From contig JAEBUN010000004.1 in the NCBI GenBank assembly GCA_023014365.1, positions 2,905,925 through 2,969,924 of the forward strand: a stretch of 64,000 bases of DNA. Reading direction: 5' to 3'. Position 1 is the first letter of the stretch, and every line of letters starts with the position of its first letter. Under the pieces are notes generated by a model. It ran no database searches and was not told where the DNA came from. It saw only the letters and a list, made by a program, of their open reading frames with translations. Source of the DNA: Lepiota brunneoincarnata (taxonomy: Eukaryota > Basidiomycota > Agaricomycetes > Agaricales > Agaricaceae). A program made the translations under genes and the position numbers. This document shows positions 47,015-58,717 of the stretch, one piece after another.

Positions 47015-47203
47015 CGTCACCGCAGAAGCGGGTTATACTCACATGACGTCATAAATATCCAGATCCGTGCTCTCCCCACACCTGCAGGTCCGCCGTTGTC
47101 CCTACCAACGACATAGACTGCCAGAATTTTACTTGACCTAATCGCGCGCTCCTGGCCCTTCCTTGCCAATGACGTCGATGGTGAGGGGGGATAACGTTGA
47201 GAT

Positions 47204-47539
47204 TTATGTTGTCATCAGTATTATTCCCATCCCCAACTGTAGTTGGTCATGGCCTTCTTGGAAGCCTTGGCCTTTCAGCCCTTGTCCTTCCTGTTCGTAC
47301 ACGGGACCCCCGATGGGTCTTCGCTGAGTGGTGATATTTTTGGTGGAAATGTCGCCGGGGGATTTTTTATTGTGTTCTTTTTTTGGCCTGCGGAGTTTGC
47401 TGTCATCGGACGAGTGGTACTCGTAACCATCCTTTGGTAGAGTGATTGAAACCAGTTGGAGAGATCCGTGAAGCTGGATACGGAGATCGCGAGTTGGGTC
47501 GACGGACGCTAGTTCCGTTGGACTCCGAGCGAGCGGGTG
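47204..47539 (-). CDS. Possible exon of an unidentified gene
   Basis: A minus-strand open block contains DPTRDLRIQLHGSLQLVSIT then PKDGYEYHSSDDSKLRRPKK and runs Lys/Gln-rich to TAA at 47204. A separate coherent block upstream at about 47650-47770 reads PISVSLNPLTLPVWGDKV and VLDGLQARRPTRITYLW. They may belong to one gene, but the linking introns could not be fixed and no ATG exon was found. Confidence 0.3.
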   Translation of the reverse strand, partial: HPLARSPTELASVDPTRDLRIQLHGSLQLVSITLPKDGYEYHSSDDSKLRRPKKEHNKKSPGDISTKNITTQRRPIGGPVYEQEGQGLKGQGFQEGHDQLQLGMGIILMTT

Positions 47540-48683
47540 CTACTGCGGGGTGGGTGTTAGTGCTTCTTCGTTTGTCTGTTTTTAGTTTCGGCGAGTGCGG
47601 GTTCCGATCGTTCCGTCGATGTGGGTGAGTCATAATGATATACTACCAGAGGTATGTGATTCTGGTGGGTCGGCGAGCCTGAAGGCCATCAAGTACGGCT
47701 GAGTCCACCTTGTCACCCCACACTGGTAACGTAAGTGGGTTGAGTGATACGGATATTGGTGCGCGGCCGTACGTGTTAGGTGGGTGTATAAGGTGGGATA
47801 GACGTCATATAGGGTGAAGGCGGTAAATGTTCATGGGGAGGACGGATGGGGAGACATGGACAGAGAGACTCGCGGAGAAGAGGGAAAGGCTTGTGGGGTA
47901 GGGAGGAAGGAGAGATAGCGGGAGGGGGGATGGGTCATTTAAGTACAGATCTCAGGCTGGGTGCCTTGAGAACGGACCATGCAGAGGTGGTGGCGGCACT
48001 GATGCTTGCCAAGGTTTGTGATGCCATTATGATGAGAGTGATGAAAGAATTGGGGTATGTCGTCAGCGGCGGTTGTTGAAGTGTGAGCAGCACTGGAACC
48101 AGCAGGACGGAACTTGTCAATGAATACGAACTGGTTGCAGACACTCAATCAAGGATGAGGTCACCTACGGGTCGTAAGAGTCGTGAAAGTCGCAATAGCA
48201 GGCACACAACCAAGTACTTCTCTTTTGTATATCCAGGGTTGCCATACTAGACGAGCAGATGAGAATGGTCTGGTGAACGTTGAATCATTCAGCCCCGCAA
48301 GGGGCGGTTACCCTGGTTGCTTCGAACAGCAAGTCAGTAGGACTTCCGTTGATCAATAGGACTTCCGTTGATCGATGGCTTAGCCGGTAAACGAAAAGCA
48401 GTTGCCGACGAAGATGTGTAACTGAGCACGGGCGTTGGTTCGGCCGGTACAGGATTGCACGATGACATGCAACTAGATGGGGGTTGTGCGCCCAGGTCGA
48501 TGGCGATGGCGATGACGAAGTAAGTAGCCGCCTGTGAGCGCCCGCAACGGTCCCCATGACCGGCAACGTTATGCTGTGCCCCGCACTGTTTGCCGAGCTA
48601 ACCTTTGTCTGCGGGAACAACATTCCATTTTTGGTACCCATACCCCATTACAGTGCAGTCAGCCAGCTAATCCCTCCCCAATT

Positions 48684-51600
48684 ATGCCCGTCACGACTGC
48701 CCCTCCACCCGCACTCAACATCTTCGATGATGATGATGACGATGGCTGGCAGGACATGCCCGTTCTCCGCGACGACCACCTCGCAACCGACCTCGATGAG
48801 GAGGACCGCAAGAAATACCACTACCAAGCGCCCTCCACCTCCAAGCTTAAAACCGCAGCCAACGCAACCGGCAACCTTATAGATGTCGACGATATGGGTA
48901 ATGAGTGGCGTTCGAAGATAGACCAGAATGAGAGCGAATACACGCGGTTGAGAATGCGCGAGGAGGACGAAGCAGATGAAGTGCACCTGCGGACGAGGTA
49001 TCTGTTCGATGAGGACAAAGCCATGACTCCGCTCAGCCAGATGCAGGCTACCAAGAAGTTGTTGACGGAGGCGCAGAGGATTGCATATGTCGGCCTTTGT
49101 GCGCTGACTGCTAGGGAGATGGTGCAATCTTTGCAGCTATACCAGCGTAAGGATTTCAAGGCCGCTATGGGCGGTATGGAATTGTGGGCACTAAAGATTA
49201 TGGGTCGGCTTTACTATCATATGGAACTCGAGACGCCAGGTAGGGTTATACTTGTTCTCGAGTTGAGCTCTTCTTACAACAATGGACAGAGCAGAAGATG
49301 ATCGAGAATTTGGCTGAACACGGCGTCCATGCCGCTGATCTTGCTCCATCGCTCATGACAACCCACACCGTCGCAAATCCAGAATACGATCCAGCAGAGG
49401 CCCTCAGGAGGAGTGAGCTGGCAGCATCCAAAAGCCCGGATCACTCAGGGGATGACGATGACGGCGTGTCAATATCAGACCAGACCCTGGTTGAAGAACC
49501 CAGCGATCCCCCAACGCCGAAATCCTCACAGAAGGATACCCAGGTACCCCCCACACCTACGTCATCCAGCACCTTCGAGGCCGCCAACACCACTTCTAAT
49601 CCTACCCAAACAACGACCAAAGTACTCGGGGAAACTACAGCGCATATGCCCGGTGTGACTACATCACTGTCGGCGGCAGACAAGAATGTTACCCTGGACA
49701 TCAGATGGACCGTGCTCTGCGATTTGTTCCTCATCTTAATTGCTGATAGTGTCTATGACGCACGATCGCGAGTACTTCTGGAAAATGTCGCTCAGAAGTT
49801 GGGCCTCGGATGGCTAGATGTTGTCAAGTTTGAAAGCCGAGTAACAGAAGCGCTGGAGATACAGGAAGACATCGAGAAGCTGGAACAGCAGGAGATTGTA
49901 GAAGGCGTACAGAAGGCAGGCAAGAAGAGACGTTACATGATGATGGGCTTGGCTACCCTAGGTGCGCATTCTCCCAATCCATGAACTGGACCTATACGTT
50001 TATCCGCGTAATAGGTGGCGGCCTCGTTATCGGTCTATCTGCTGGCTTACTCGCTCCAGTCATCGGCGTCGGCCTTGGAGCTGCCTTTTCAGCGATCGGG
50101 ATTACAGGCACAGGAGCGTTCCTTGGAGGAACCGCGGGAGCAGCAGCCATCACAACGGGTGGTGTTCTTACAGGATCGACCATTGCTGCGCGGGGTATGG
50201 CCAACCGGACACGGGAAGTGCGGACATTCGACATTCTCCCGCTCCACAACAACAAGCGAGTCAATTGCATTCTTACTGTCTCTGGGTTTGTACTCCTGCC
50301 TCTTTTTATCATCGCGCAGCTCACTCCTCTCCTCTTCAATTTTTTCGAATGTTCTAACTGCTTCGCACTGTCTTTCCCCCAGGTTCATGACTGGTGCGAA
50401 TGATGACGTGCGCTTGCCATTCAGTGTATTGGACCCTATTGTGGGAGATGTGTTCAGTGTGCTTTGGGAGCCTGAGATGATCAGGGAGACTGGTGGCGCC
50501 TTGAAGATTATGACGGCCGAGGTGCTCTCGCAGCTTGGATTGACGGTATTGCAAGCAACAGCTATGACGGCATTGATGAGTGCTTTGCAGTGGCCCATTA
50601 GTGAGGCGCTCTACCCTTTTTTTCTACTATTTTTATCTAATTCTGTTACCGAGTCCTGACCAAACTGGGGTACCTGATTGACAATCCGTGGAATAACGCT
50701 CTTGATCGAGCCAAAGCAGCAGGGCGTGTCCTCGCGGATGTTCTAATCCATCGTCACCTCGGCGTGCGCCCCATCACACTCATAGGCTTCTCCCTCGGCG
50801 CCCGAGTCATCTTTTATGCCCTCCTTGAACTCGCGAAACAGAAAGCATTTGGGATAGTTCAAGATGTGTTCCTCCTCGGGGCCACACTCACCGCTTCACA
50901 GACCTTGTGGTGCCAGACACGATCGGTTGTGTCGGGTCGATATGTGAATGCATTTGCCAAGAATGATTGGGTGTTGAATTATTTGTTCCGTGCGACGAGT
51001 GGGGGTGTAGGTACTGTTGCAGGGTTGAGGCCTGTGCAGAAAGTGCCTGGGTTGGAGAATGTGGACATTACAGATAAGATTTCGGGACATATGAGTTATA
51101 GGACGTTCATGCCGCTCATTTTGGATCAGCTTGGGTTCCCTGTGTCTGCTGATTATTTTGATGAGCCTGAGGTATGTTGGCGTGCTTTGGGGATACGATT
51201 GGTTATATTTGCGTTGCTAATGCGGTTGTAGGAGCCTGATTTCACGGAGGATAGGATTGTAGTTCGGGAGGATGAAAAACAGAAGCAAAAAGCGGGGTGG
51301 TTTTCAAAGAAGAAAGCAACGACCCAGCCACAACAACACGTCTCTCGACCACCAAGTGCATCCTCCTTTGCGAGATCAAAGCCAGCGAAATCAGCCTCTA
51401 CGGATACCACGGACGACCTCCCTCCACGAATGACAACATCATCCCCTTTGACCGCCAGCACACGAACCTCGTCTGAACTTGCGTCAGTGGAGGGCGCCAG
51501 CTCACAGTCTACTGCTGGCGCTGCTACATCTACGACGACAATGACGCCAGAGGAAGATGCATCAGTAGCGCATATACCCAAGCACGCTGGCTTTGATTTG

Positions 51601-52239
51601 GAGGCGATGAAAAAGATGATTGGTCAAGCTGAGCAGAATCCCTCCGAGCTGATGGTTTCGCCCTTGGGGATTGGAGGTACTGGCAATGGAGGGGGGAGAA
51701 CGTCGCCGTCAGCGGTTTTACCTACAAGACCACATTCGACTCCACTTAGTGGGCAAGGTAGATCGTCAGCGCCGGCAGATTCGAGGAGGGAAATGGGTAG
51801 AAGTTTCCCGAGTTCTGCTTCCTTGTTGGATGCACCAGGTTCGGGTCACTCTGAGGCGGCGAAGACGGAGACAATGGATAGGCCACAGCCTGTGCCAACA
51901 TTGGCTTTTGATACTACGTTGGACGCCCCCGATTGGGGTACTCCCGCGTCAGTGGCAAGTACAAGGCACGGTGGAGATTCCTATGGGTTTGGTGGTGGTG
52001 ATTCTTATCGATCAACGCTCTCGTCGGCCTCGTTGCAGAATCCATTTTCGATGTCGAGTCACTCTTTGGGCGAGTACGGCGATGGAGGTGCGGGAATCTC
52101 GTTTGGAGGCGCTGATGGTACGATCACGAGTGCGGGTCCAGGCAATGGTAGACTTGGTCAGGATCCGTGGATAGTTTCTGGAGATTCGAGGGCGGGTAAA
52201 AAGCAGATGCCTGGGTTTGGAGCCAATCCTTGGTCTTGA
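48684..52239 (+). CDS. TMCO4/DUF726-family membrane alpha/beta hydrolase
   Basis: Six exons joined in frame with donors gtaggg, gtgcgc, gtttgt, gtgagg and gtatgt. N-terminal cytosolic part: FDDDDDDGWQDMPVLRDDHL, then AQRIAYVGLCALTAREMVQS. A glycine-rich hydrophobic pair spans the membrane (LVIGLSAGLLAPVIGVGLG, AGAAAITTGGVLTGSTIAA). The hydrolase part has TKLGYLIDNPWNNALDRAK and the nucleophile motif GFSLGAR, followed by VQDVFLLGATLTASQT and YVNAFAKNDWVLNYLFR. A long Ser/Pro/Gly-rich C-terminal tail ends FGANPWS. The closest named members are human TMCO4 and yeast Mil1 (YFL034W, an AP-1-binding protein), so a late-Golgi or endosomal location is plausible. No frame break was found. Confidence 0.9.
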
Positions 52240-52538
52240 GGTGATAGATGTATGATACGATAGGTTGGTTGATGGAGCCTTTGCTCGCCTGGTACCCTAC
52301 GGTTTAGATTAATGTTCTTCATTTCCTCTCGGTTGCATTCGTTTCACTCATTTAGCTCTCTCTGATCTACAATCACATTGGAATTCGCGTGTAAGGACAC
52401 TGGTGTGCGGGATGGGATGATCAAACCGCGTTTTGTGGTAATGTCTTCTATATTGTTACAGCTGAGGATAGTAGGTATACGGAGATATTAGGGCATTGGA
52501 ATCTCCGTACTTGAAATTCACGAGGGTACCCCCGCTTT

Positions 52539-53194
52539 TCACCGCGCCTGTTCCCGCGCCTTGAATTTTCTCTGAGACTCCCGCTGCTTCACAACTGCCT
52601 TGAGCTGTCGCTGACGTTTCCTCCGCCCTGCGCCCCGCTTGGGACCGTCAACAACAACGGGCTCGGTCATCCGCTTCTTGCGCTTTGCAGCCTGCTCACT
52701 GCGTATCTTTTCTCGCTTCCTGTCTCTTTTGCGGAGAGTGGTGAGAGAGGATTTGAGTAGTGAGCCGTATGTGGCATAGAATTTGCCCAGTTGCCCCGGA
52801 TCGACCTGATCATGCCTGAGTTGGTGGGCGACTGGTGTGAGGTACGGTCATGTCAAACTCACCCTAGTGGAAAAGTTGACGTTTTTGCCGTCGGTTACGC
52901 GGATTAAACATTGGTATTCGCGGTTGTCGTTGCCTTGTTCTTCGTGTTTCATAGAGGCATCCTCGCCATCATGTGTCACTAACGCAAAAAATAATAATGA
53001 GAAATCAGGATTGTTTGTAAGGGTATGGAGGGTGGATGCTACATCGTTTATGGGTAAGCCATAAGGAGCTGTGGTCTTTTGGTGACTCAAACAAGGCAGT
53101 CAGCTGTGTCAGAAACTGGATGGGGGGTGTGAGTTGGGATGTTGGTGCTGGACGGAGGCAGAGAACGTACGGAGTCGTTGTCAACCAGCTGCAT
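52539..53194 (-). CDS. SRP14: Signal recognition particle subunit SRP14
   Basis: SRP14 pairs with SRP9 on the Alu domain of SRP RNA and slows translation while the ribosome docks at the ER. The start gives MQLVDNDS, and an intron (donor gtacgt, acceptor catccag) leads to FLTQLTALFES. A second intron follows LTHKR, then REYQCLIRVTDGKNVNFST, an intron with acceptor tgatcag, and VDPGQLGKFYATYGSLLKSS with LTTLRKRDRKR, the conserved core. A Lys/Arg/Gln-rich tail ends in KFKAREQAR with TGA at 52539. Length and tail are typical of the fungal protein. The gene is divergent from amidohydrolase copy 2. Confidence 0.88.
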
Positions 53195-53469
53195 TTGAGG
53201 TCGCAGAGCTAATCTGCGCGCACTCAATCCGTATTTTCTCATTGGACGATGCATTTTGTCAAGGCACGTGACTCTTCTTGCCTTGTTTACTTCTAGATCT
53301 CTCACCATGTGCGCTGGACACCAAGGCTCGGATGCCTACTTAAGTTCGACCAGCAACCAATTTAAATCGGAAATTGACACTGTTCTGGGATTCTGATAGA
53401 AATACGGCATACATCCTGCTGCGCCACTTACTCGGGGGTCCGTATCAAACGACTGCAACAACTCGAGAG

Positions 53470-53550
53470 GGTCTTTGGCCAATGGCAAAATTGCTTTCCA
53501 GACCTTTTGTGGCGACAACATCCCAGGCTGACGCGCTTCCCAGAGCTATT
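53470..53550 (+). other. Conserved block upstream of amidohydrolase copy 2
   Basis: Reads WPMAKLLSRPFVATTSQADAL, nearly identical to the block upstream of copy 1 at 22215-22300. Both lie in the 5' flank, so the duplication includes upstream sequence or an extra first exon. Confidence 0.5.
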
Positions 53551-53655
53551 CCTGCACATTGTAGCTCCCCACCCACCGAACATGCATGACTTCTTTCCCA
53601 GCGCTACCCAAGGTCTGAGCGGTATCCCTTGGATTTTTCTTGCCGTAAAACTTCG

Positions 53656-55360
53656 ATGGCGGCGCTAGTTTCCGCACAAAGCGACACCCAGACTGATCAG
53701 AAGGTCTACCGCATTCTTGCAGGAAAGCTCTTCGACTCCCGTGAGCGGAGATTGCTGCTGAATCAGGTGATCACGGTCGATAAAACACTCGGCGTTATCT
53801 TGGATGTGAAGGGTCTCGAGGAGCTCCAGGGCCTTCCCGAGCATGACGGTGTTGAATTCATCAACTGTGGCCAATTAACTTTTGTCCCTGGATTTGTGGA
53901 TGCCCACGTTCATCGTGAGCTGCCCTCACCCGCCCGACCTTGGTAGCCGGCTGAATTCATTTCAGTGTTTTTGCACGCCTATTCTGAGACATCGTGGAAT
54001 GATCAAGTCACCAAGGAGAGTCTCGTAGAGCGAACTATCCGGGCGACCGTTCATGCTCACAAGACGCTCATGGCTGGTTTCACCACAGTGAGGTAAACTC
54101 TGCTACAAGACCGATCAGTTCCTATAGGGGAAGTTGATGAGATTATAACGGCGTTTTGTTACAGAGACCTGGGGACGGAAGGGGCACTCGATGCCGACAT
54201 AGACCTTCGAAGGTGTTTGTCAGGCCGTGAACCAATTATCCTTGGGCCCAGGTACTACTGTGCAAACCGCGCCATTGTCACCACAGGATCCTACGGTGCG
54301 TGCCATTGTGCTCCGTGTTCGCTACCTGACAGTCGTTCAGGTCCCAAAAGTTCGTTACACCCGTCCTCCGACGGTGTCGAAGGCATAATGGGAGCCGAGG
54401 TTGCAGACGGCATTGACGGTTGTATTCGCGCGGTGAGGAGACAGATCGGCGTAGGAGCCGATTGGGTGAAGGTAAGGTTTATTGTTCGTTTATTCTTGTC
54501 GGCCATCCGTCCTGAACAACCGGGTCGGGTTATAGTTGTACGCTGGTAAGGATGGCTAATATACGATGGACAACGACTCCCTGATGAGACCAGATAGTGA
54601 TGGTGTGCGGACACAGATAGGGAGCGTGCCGCTGTCTCTTGGTCCAGAATCGCTCAGCACATTCGACCGAGAGGAGCTGAGAGCCATGATCTCGACTGCC
54701 CATAAACTCGGAGTGAAGGTGGCTGCACACGCGAATACAAGTGCCGCGATTCATGATTGCTTGGATTTGGGGGTTGACAGCATTGAACACGGCGCCGGGA
54801 TATTTTCGAATGAGAATGAAGATGTTGGCTTGATTCAAAAACTCGCTGCAGCGAAGGGGCGGACCAAATGGGTACCAACACTTGCAGCATATTACAAAAT
54901 ATCTCAATACTCAAAAGTCCCGGGAAAAGTCATCTGGGATAGGGCAAAAGAAACGTTTGTGAAGGCGGTAATTGAGGGAGGTCTAGACAACGTTGCCTGT
55001 GGAGGGGATACAGGTGTTTTCGACCATGGTGAAAACGCATTGGAGCTGGTTCTGATGCGTCAGCTCGGCGCTCCATGGGAGAAGGTCTTGTCGTGGGCAA
55101 CCTTGGGAGGATGGGAGTGCATCCGAGGGTCCGAATGGGATGGAGAGGCTGGGGCGGAACGAATCCGGAAACTAGAAGAAACCCCAGGATTAAGTCTCGA
55201 TTTGGACCGCGGCGTCCCGTTTGGAGTTATTCGTAGAGGATGGGCCGCAGACCTCGTCGGTATCGAAGGTGATATGACAGGAACGCCAACAGAGTTTGAG
55301 AGAGCTGTGACTGAAGGGGTCAAAGTAGTAATCAAAGCCGGGAAGATCGTTAAGCAGTAG
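53656..55360 (+). CDS. Amidohydrolase-superfamily metallohydrolase, copy 2
   Basis: This paralogue of 20364-22088 is in inverted orientation. The start is MAALVSAQSDTQTDQK. The same ligands are visible: HVH in FVDAHVH, Lys in DWVKLYAD, His in VKVAAHANTSAAI, His in VDSIEHGAGIF, Asp in NVACGGDTGVFDHG. The exon plan matches copy 1 at each junction (donors gtgagc, gtaaac, gtgcgt, gtaagg, gtaagg), including the 10-nt microexon at 54536-54545. Differences from copy 1 are mostly conservative, for example DSDGVRTQIGSVP for DYRVRAQIGGVS after the microexon. The protein ends in KAGKIVKQ. The frame is intact throughout, so both copies may be active. Substrate unknown. Confidence 0.88.
54536..54545 (+). 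other. 10-nt microexon of amidohydrolase copy 2
   Basis: TTGTACGCTG between a tatag acceptor and a gtaagg donor, joining DWVK to the next exon as LYA-D. Identical in sequence to the microexon of copy 1. Confidence 0.75.
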
Positions 55361-55650
55361 AATGACGAAACTTCTAACATTTTTCAAAAATTTCCAGCAA
55401 CAGGAATGGTAATTCTCCAAATTAATAGAGATACATAAGTCTCCTTATCGCATTCAAGAAAATTTCGCAGTAGCCGCTGAAAACCTGAATCCTGATTTGA
55501 CTTGGAGGACCGTTTCTGGTGGAGTGACGTAGTTGCGTATATGTTATCAGTCACGTGATAGTCCAAGTCTAATTCATTGCTCATGAGCACGACAACACTG
55601 CATACTAACACTCCAAGCAGAATGCAGCACACACATCCACATCGAAAACA

Positions 55651-57562
55651 ATGCAAGCCACCCCCCTCCCTTCCCCGTCGTTCCCTGCGCCGACAAGAGG
55701 CGCTTCACTCCTGCTTGCGTTCCGCAGTCAACAACAAAGCATCTTAATCTTGGGCTCTGGACTCCTCGCGGCGTCGAGAGCCTTTGCTGCACTTGAAGCC
55801 GATTTTTCCGTGAAAATTCTTGCAAAAGGCGGAATTGGTGACGCATGCACAGAAATCCAGTGGCGTGCAGAAAGGGGGCAGTACAGCGTCGTGGACTGGG
55901 ACACACTTCCGGACTCCTCCTTCACTCCGGCTACCCAACAAGAAGCTGAAAAACTTAATTTATTCCTATCCACAAGTAACTCGATCGCGCTTGCTTGTAT
56001 CACAGATACCATCATCGGGCCACACGGGCGTACTCGCGCATCCGCAGAGCAGTTCTACCATATCTTCAAAGACTACAAGATCCCTGTTAACACAACCGAC
56101 TTTCCCGACCTTTGCGACTATACTTTTACCTCCACTCACCGATTCGAGGATTCACGCACGGGAGAGCGGACATCATTACAAGTGGGTGTTACCACCAACG
56201 GTCAAGGATGCCGGCTGGCTGGTCGCATCCGCCGTGATATCGTCTCGAAACTGCCAAAGGATATTGGGACTGCTACGTCCAAACTCGGCCAGCTTCGCGC
56301 TATGGCCAAAGCCTCAGCCGAGGTGCTGGTTGGGTGTCCGGGATCCGTCGAAAGGGATATCGCGTCTGAGGAGGTCAACGAAGACAGTGGTCTTTCCACT
56401 CCCAATCGACCCGTGCCTGCGCGGAGTAGTTCAGAAACTGCCATTGAGACTGCCAGACGACGTATGAAGTGGGTCGCTCAAGTGAGCGAATATTGGTCCA
56501 TATCAAAACTGGCGGCCATGGAGGAGGAGGAGATGAAGGAGGTACTCCTTGGGGAAGATACGAGTACAGACGAGCTCCTACGGCAGGTTTCGGGTACCGC
56601 TGACTCGCGACACTCGTTACCTGCAATACGACGTGGAAGGATAATGTTGGTTGGTTCAGGTCCTGGCCACCCATCGCTCTTGACTCTTGCTGCGCATACT
56701 GCTTTGACGAAACTCGCCGACCTTGTTCTTTCGGACAAACTCGTTCCCGAAGCTGTACTTGCACTGATTCCAAAACGGGTTCAGGTGCGGATAGCAAGAA
56801 AATTCCCCGGAAACGCCGAGGGTGCCCAACAAGAAATGATGGAAGCAGCAGTAGAAGCAGTAAAACAAGGTCTCACTGTCGTGCGGGTAAGCAAGATTTC
56901 ATCAACTTCCTTCATAAAATTTTTTTGATTCAATATATTCATAGCTTAAGCAGGGGGACCCCATCGTCTACGGTCGCGCTGGTGAAGAAGTCATTTATTG
57001 CCGCGGCCATGGCTTTGAGCCGCTTGTCGTTCCGGGTGTCAGTTCGGTACTTGCTGGACCCACTTTCGCAGGGATTCCGGTCACCCAACGTGGTGTGGCA
57101 GAGTCGATCATCGTTTGTACCGGTGTTGGCCGGAACGGAAAAGAAGTCCAGCTTCCGGGGTACGAGCGCAGTCGGACACTCATCGTTCTCATGGGAGTTG
57201 CTCGCCTTGCTCGTGTTATTCGGGTACTTACGGATGAGAATGAGAGTGCAAAACGGGAAGGTGCTGCGTACCCACAAAATACTCCTATTGCCATTATTGA
57301 GCGGGCTTCTATGCCTGATCAGAGAATTCTGACGTCGACGCTCCAAAATGTTGTTGAAGCCCTTGGAAGTTGTGGCGAGCAGAGGCCGCCTGGTATGATG
57401 GTTATTGGGTGGTCCGTCTTATCATTGTGGGGGAAGGGTGATATTAGTGTATTGGACGATGGTCAAACCCAGGGAGATGCCGAGCGAATTAGCACATGGT
57501 TAGACGGACAAGACTGGAGGGTTCAAGAGGGCTTGGATGACAGTTGGGAAGATTTCCTATGA
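55651..57562 (+). CDS. MET1: MET1-type uroporphyrinogen-III methyltransferase (siroheme synthesis)
   Basis: This enzyme makes the siroheme precursor precorrin-2 by methylating uroporphyrinogen III; siroheme serves sulfite reductase. Residues 28-60 hold an N-terminal Rossmann part (ILILGSGLLAASRAFAALEA) related to the dehydrogenase/ferrochelatase half of CysG. A linker follows, then the SUMT domain: GRIMLVGSGPGHPSLLTLAA, SDKLVPEAVLALIPK, and after the only intron (donor gtaagc, acceptor ttcatag) LKQGDPIVYGRAGEE, VVPGVSSVLAGPTFAGIPVT, a conserved GVAES and the tail. It ends GLDDSWEDFL. Two exons, no break. Length and order match fungal Met1. Confidence 0.9.
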
Positions 57563-57672
57563 TGATCCAGAATTGTAAGTATTTTCTCTGATTACTAGGG
57601 TATACACATGGCTCATTAATAAATAGGTGCGTTCCTACACTACCTGTCCTGATGTCCTAAATATACTCAGTG

Positions 57673-58349
57673 TCACTGCCGCTGCCCTAACCATTCACGA
57701 TGTTGCTTCTGGTTCTCTCGTACCTCCGCATAAACTGCCTCCCAATCTTTACATTCATACAACCCATGCATGTCGATCGGGTTCTTATTTGATGCGAACT
57801 GGAAGGACTCGAGCTCGAGGTCTCCACGACACATGACCATCTGCCTCAAGTAATTCAAACAGTGTCTTGCGAGCATCGATGGTCCGTTATCCCCTTTGGG
57901 GCTCCTCACGGTCTCATTACGTACGATATCCAGGCATCGAAGCTGATGCAGCATCGAAATAGTATAAGGTTGATGATGTGATCCAAGATACACCTGGCCA
58001 TCGCCGGGGATGAGAGCATTCCATTCCGCAGCACCATCCTCAGTGTCAAGGCGGAAGTGCTTGGGATTATCGAACGCCATGAGCACATCGTTCCGTTCAA
58101 TGGGCCACGCCTCTGGGTAGTCGTATCCGAGGTAACCTGATAAAAATATCAGCTCAACCGGCTAGGTGTTGTCTGTCACGGAAGTGGAGATGGCGACGTA
58201 CTGTATCCCGACCCTTTGACATCTTGCAGTCGGTTTCTAATCCACAAGTTTCCCCCGACTTTGAGAAGTAGGCTGGTTCCGAACAAGAAAATTATTAAGA
58301 AGATGAGAAGGTTCTGTGATCCTCTTGGCTGTTGTGATGGGGGAAGCAT
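57673..58349 (-). CDS. UstYa-like (DUF3328) membrane-anchored protein
   Basis: The start is MLPPSQQPRGSQ; the longer upstream frame continues over a TATA-poor leader. A single membrane anchor follows (LLIFLIIFLFGTSLLLKVGG), consistent with a type II membrane protein. After one intron (donor gtacgt, acceptor tatcag) YLGYDYPEAWPIERND leads into the family core: the first motif region is HQPYTISMLHQLRCLDIVR and the second RHCLNYLRQMVMCRGDLEL. The family motif is HxxHC twice. Here the first one is HQLRC, with Arg in place of the second His. UstYa proteins oxidise or cyclise peptides in fungal ribosomal-peptide pathways such as ustiloxin, and many basidiomycete members have no known substrate. Confidence 0.75.
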
Positions 58350-58717
58350 GGGAAATTCGGCCGGCTCGGGGAGCAGTGGAGGGAATGAGCTGGGAGTTGG
58401 GCAGAAAGAGGGAAGGTAGGAGGAAGCATGGGGACCCTTTTCTATGGAAGGGATCCTGTATGACTTTGGGCGGTGACGTGACCTCCAACGACACCCACGA
58501 CTATTTTCGTATATCACCATCATGTCATGGAGCTGTGATGGCTATTGACAATAGGTCCGGCCTGGGCGCAAGTATCCCCCTGCCGGAGTTTCATATATAC
58601 TGATACTTGTCCTCAGTTGATTGTTTATCCACACAATCAACTGGCAAGTTCCCCTCCAAGTCTCCACAGCCCCCTAGGTGCTGCGCCCCCGCCAAATCCT
58701 GTGATATACGAGACGGG

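Larger units (their letters stand above)
45519..48683. other. Intergenic with two possible gene remnants
   Basis: About 3.2 kb without a complete gene. Coding-like blocks are listed separately at 46570-47014 and 47204-47539. The remainder, including 47850-48680, shows only overlapping short frames. Confidence 0.35.

Noticed and set aside
49962..50659. Alternative plus-strand frames over the TMCO4 gene
   Set aside because: They overlap the in-frame Gly-rich membrane segment and hydrolase exon, which match the family.
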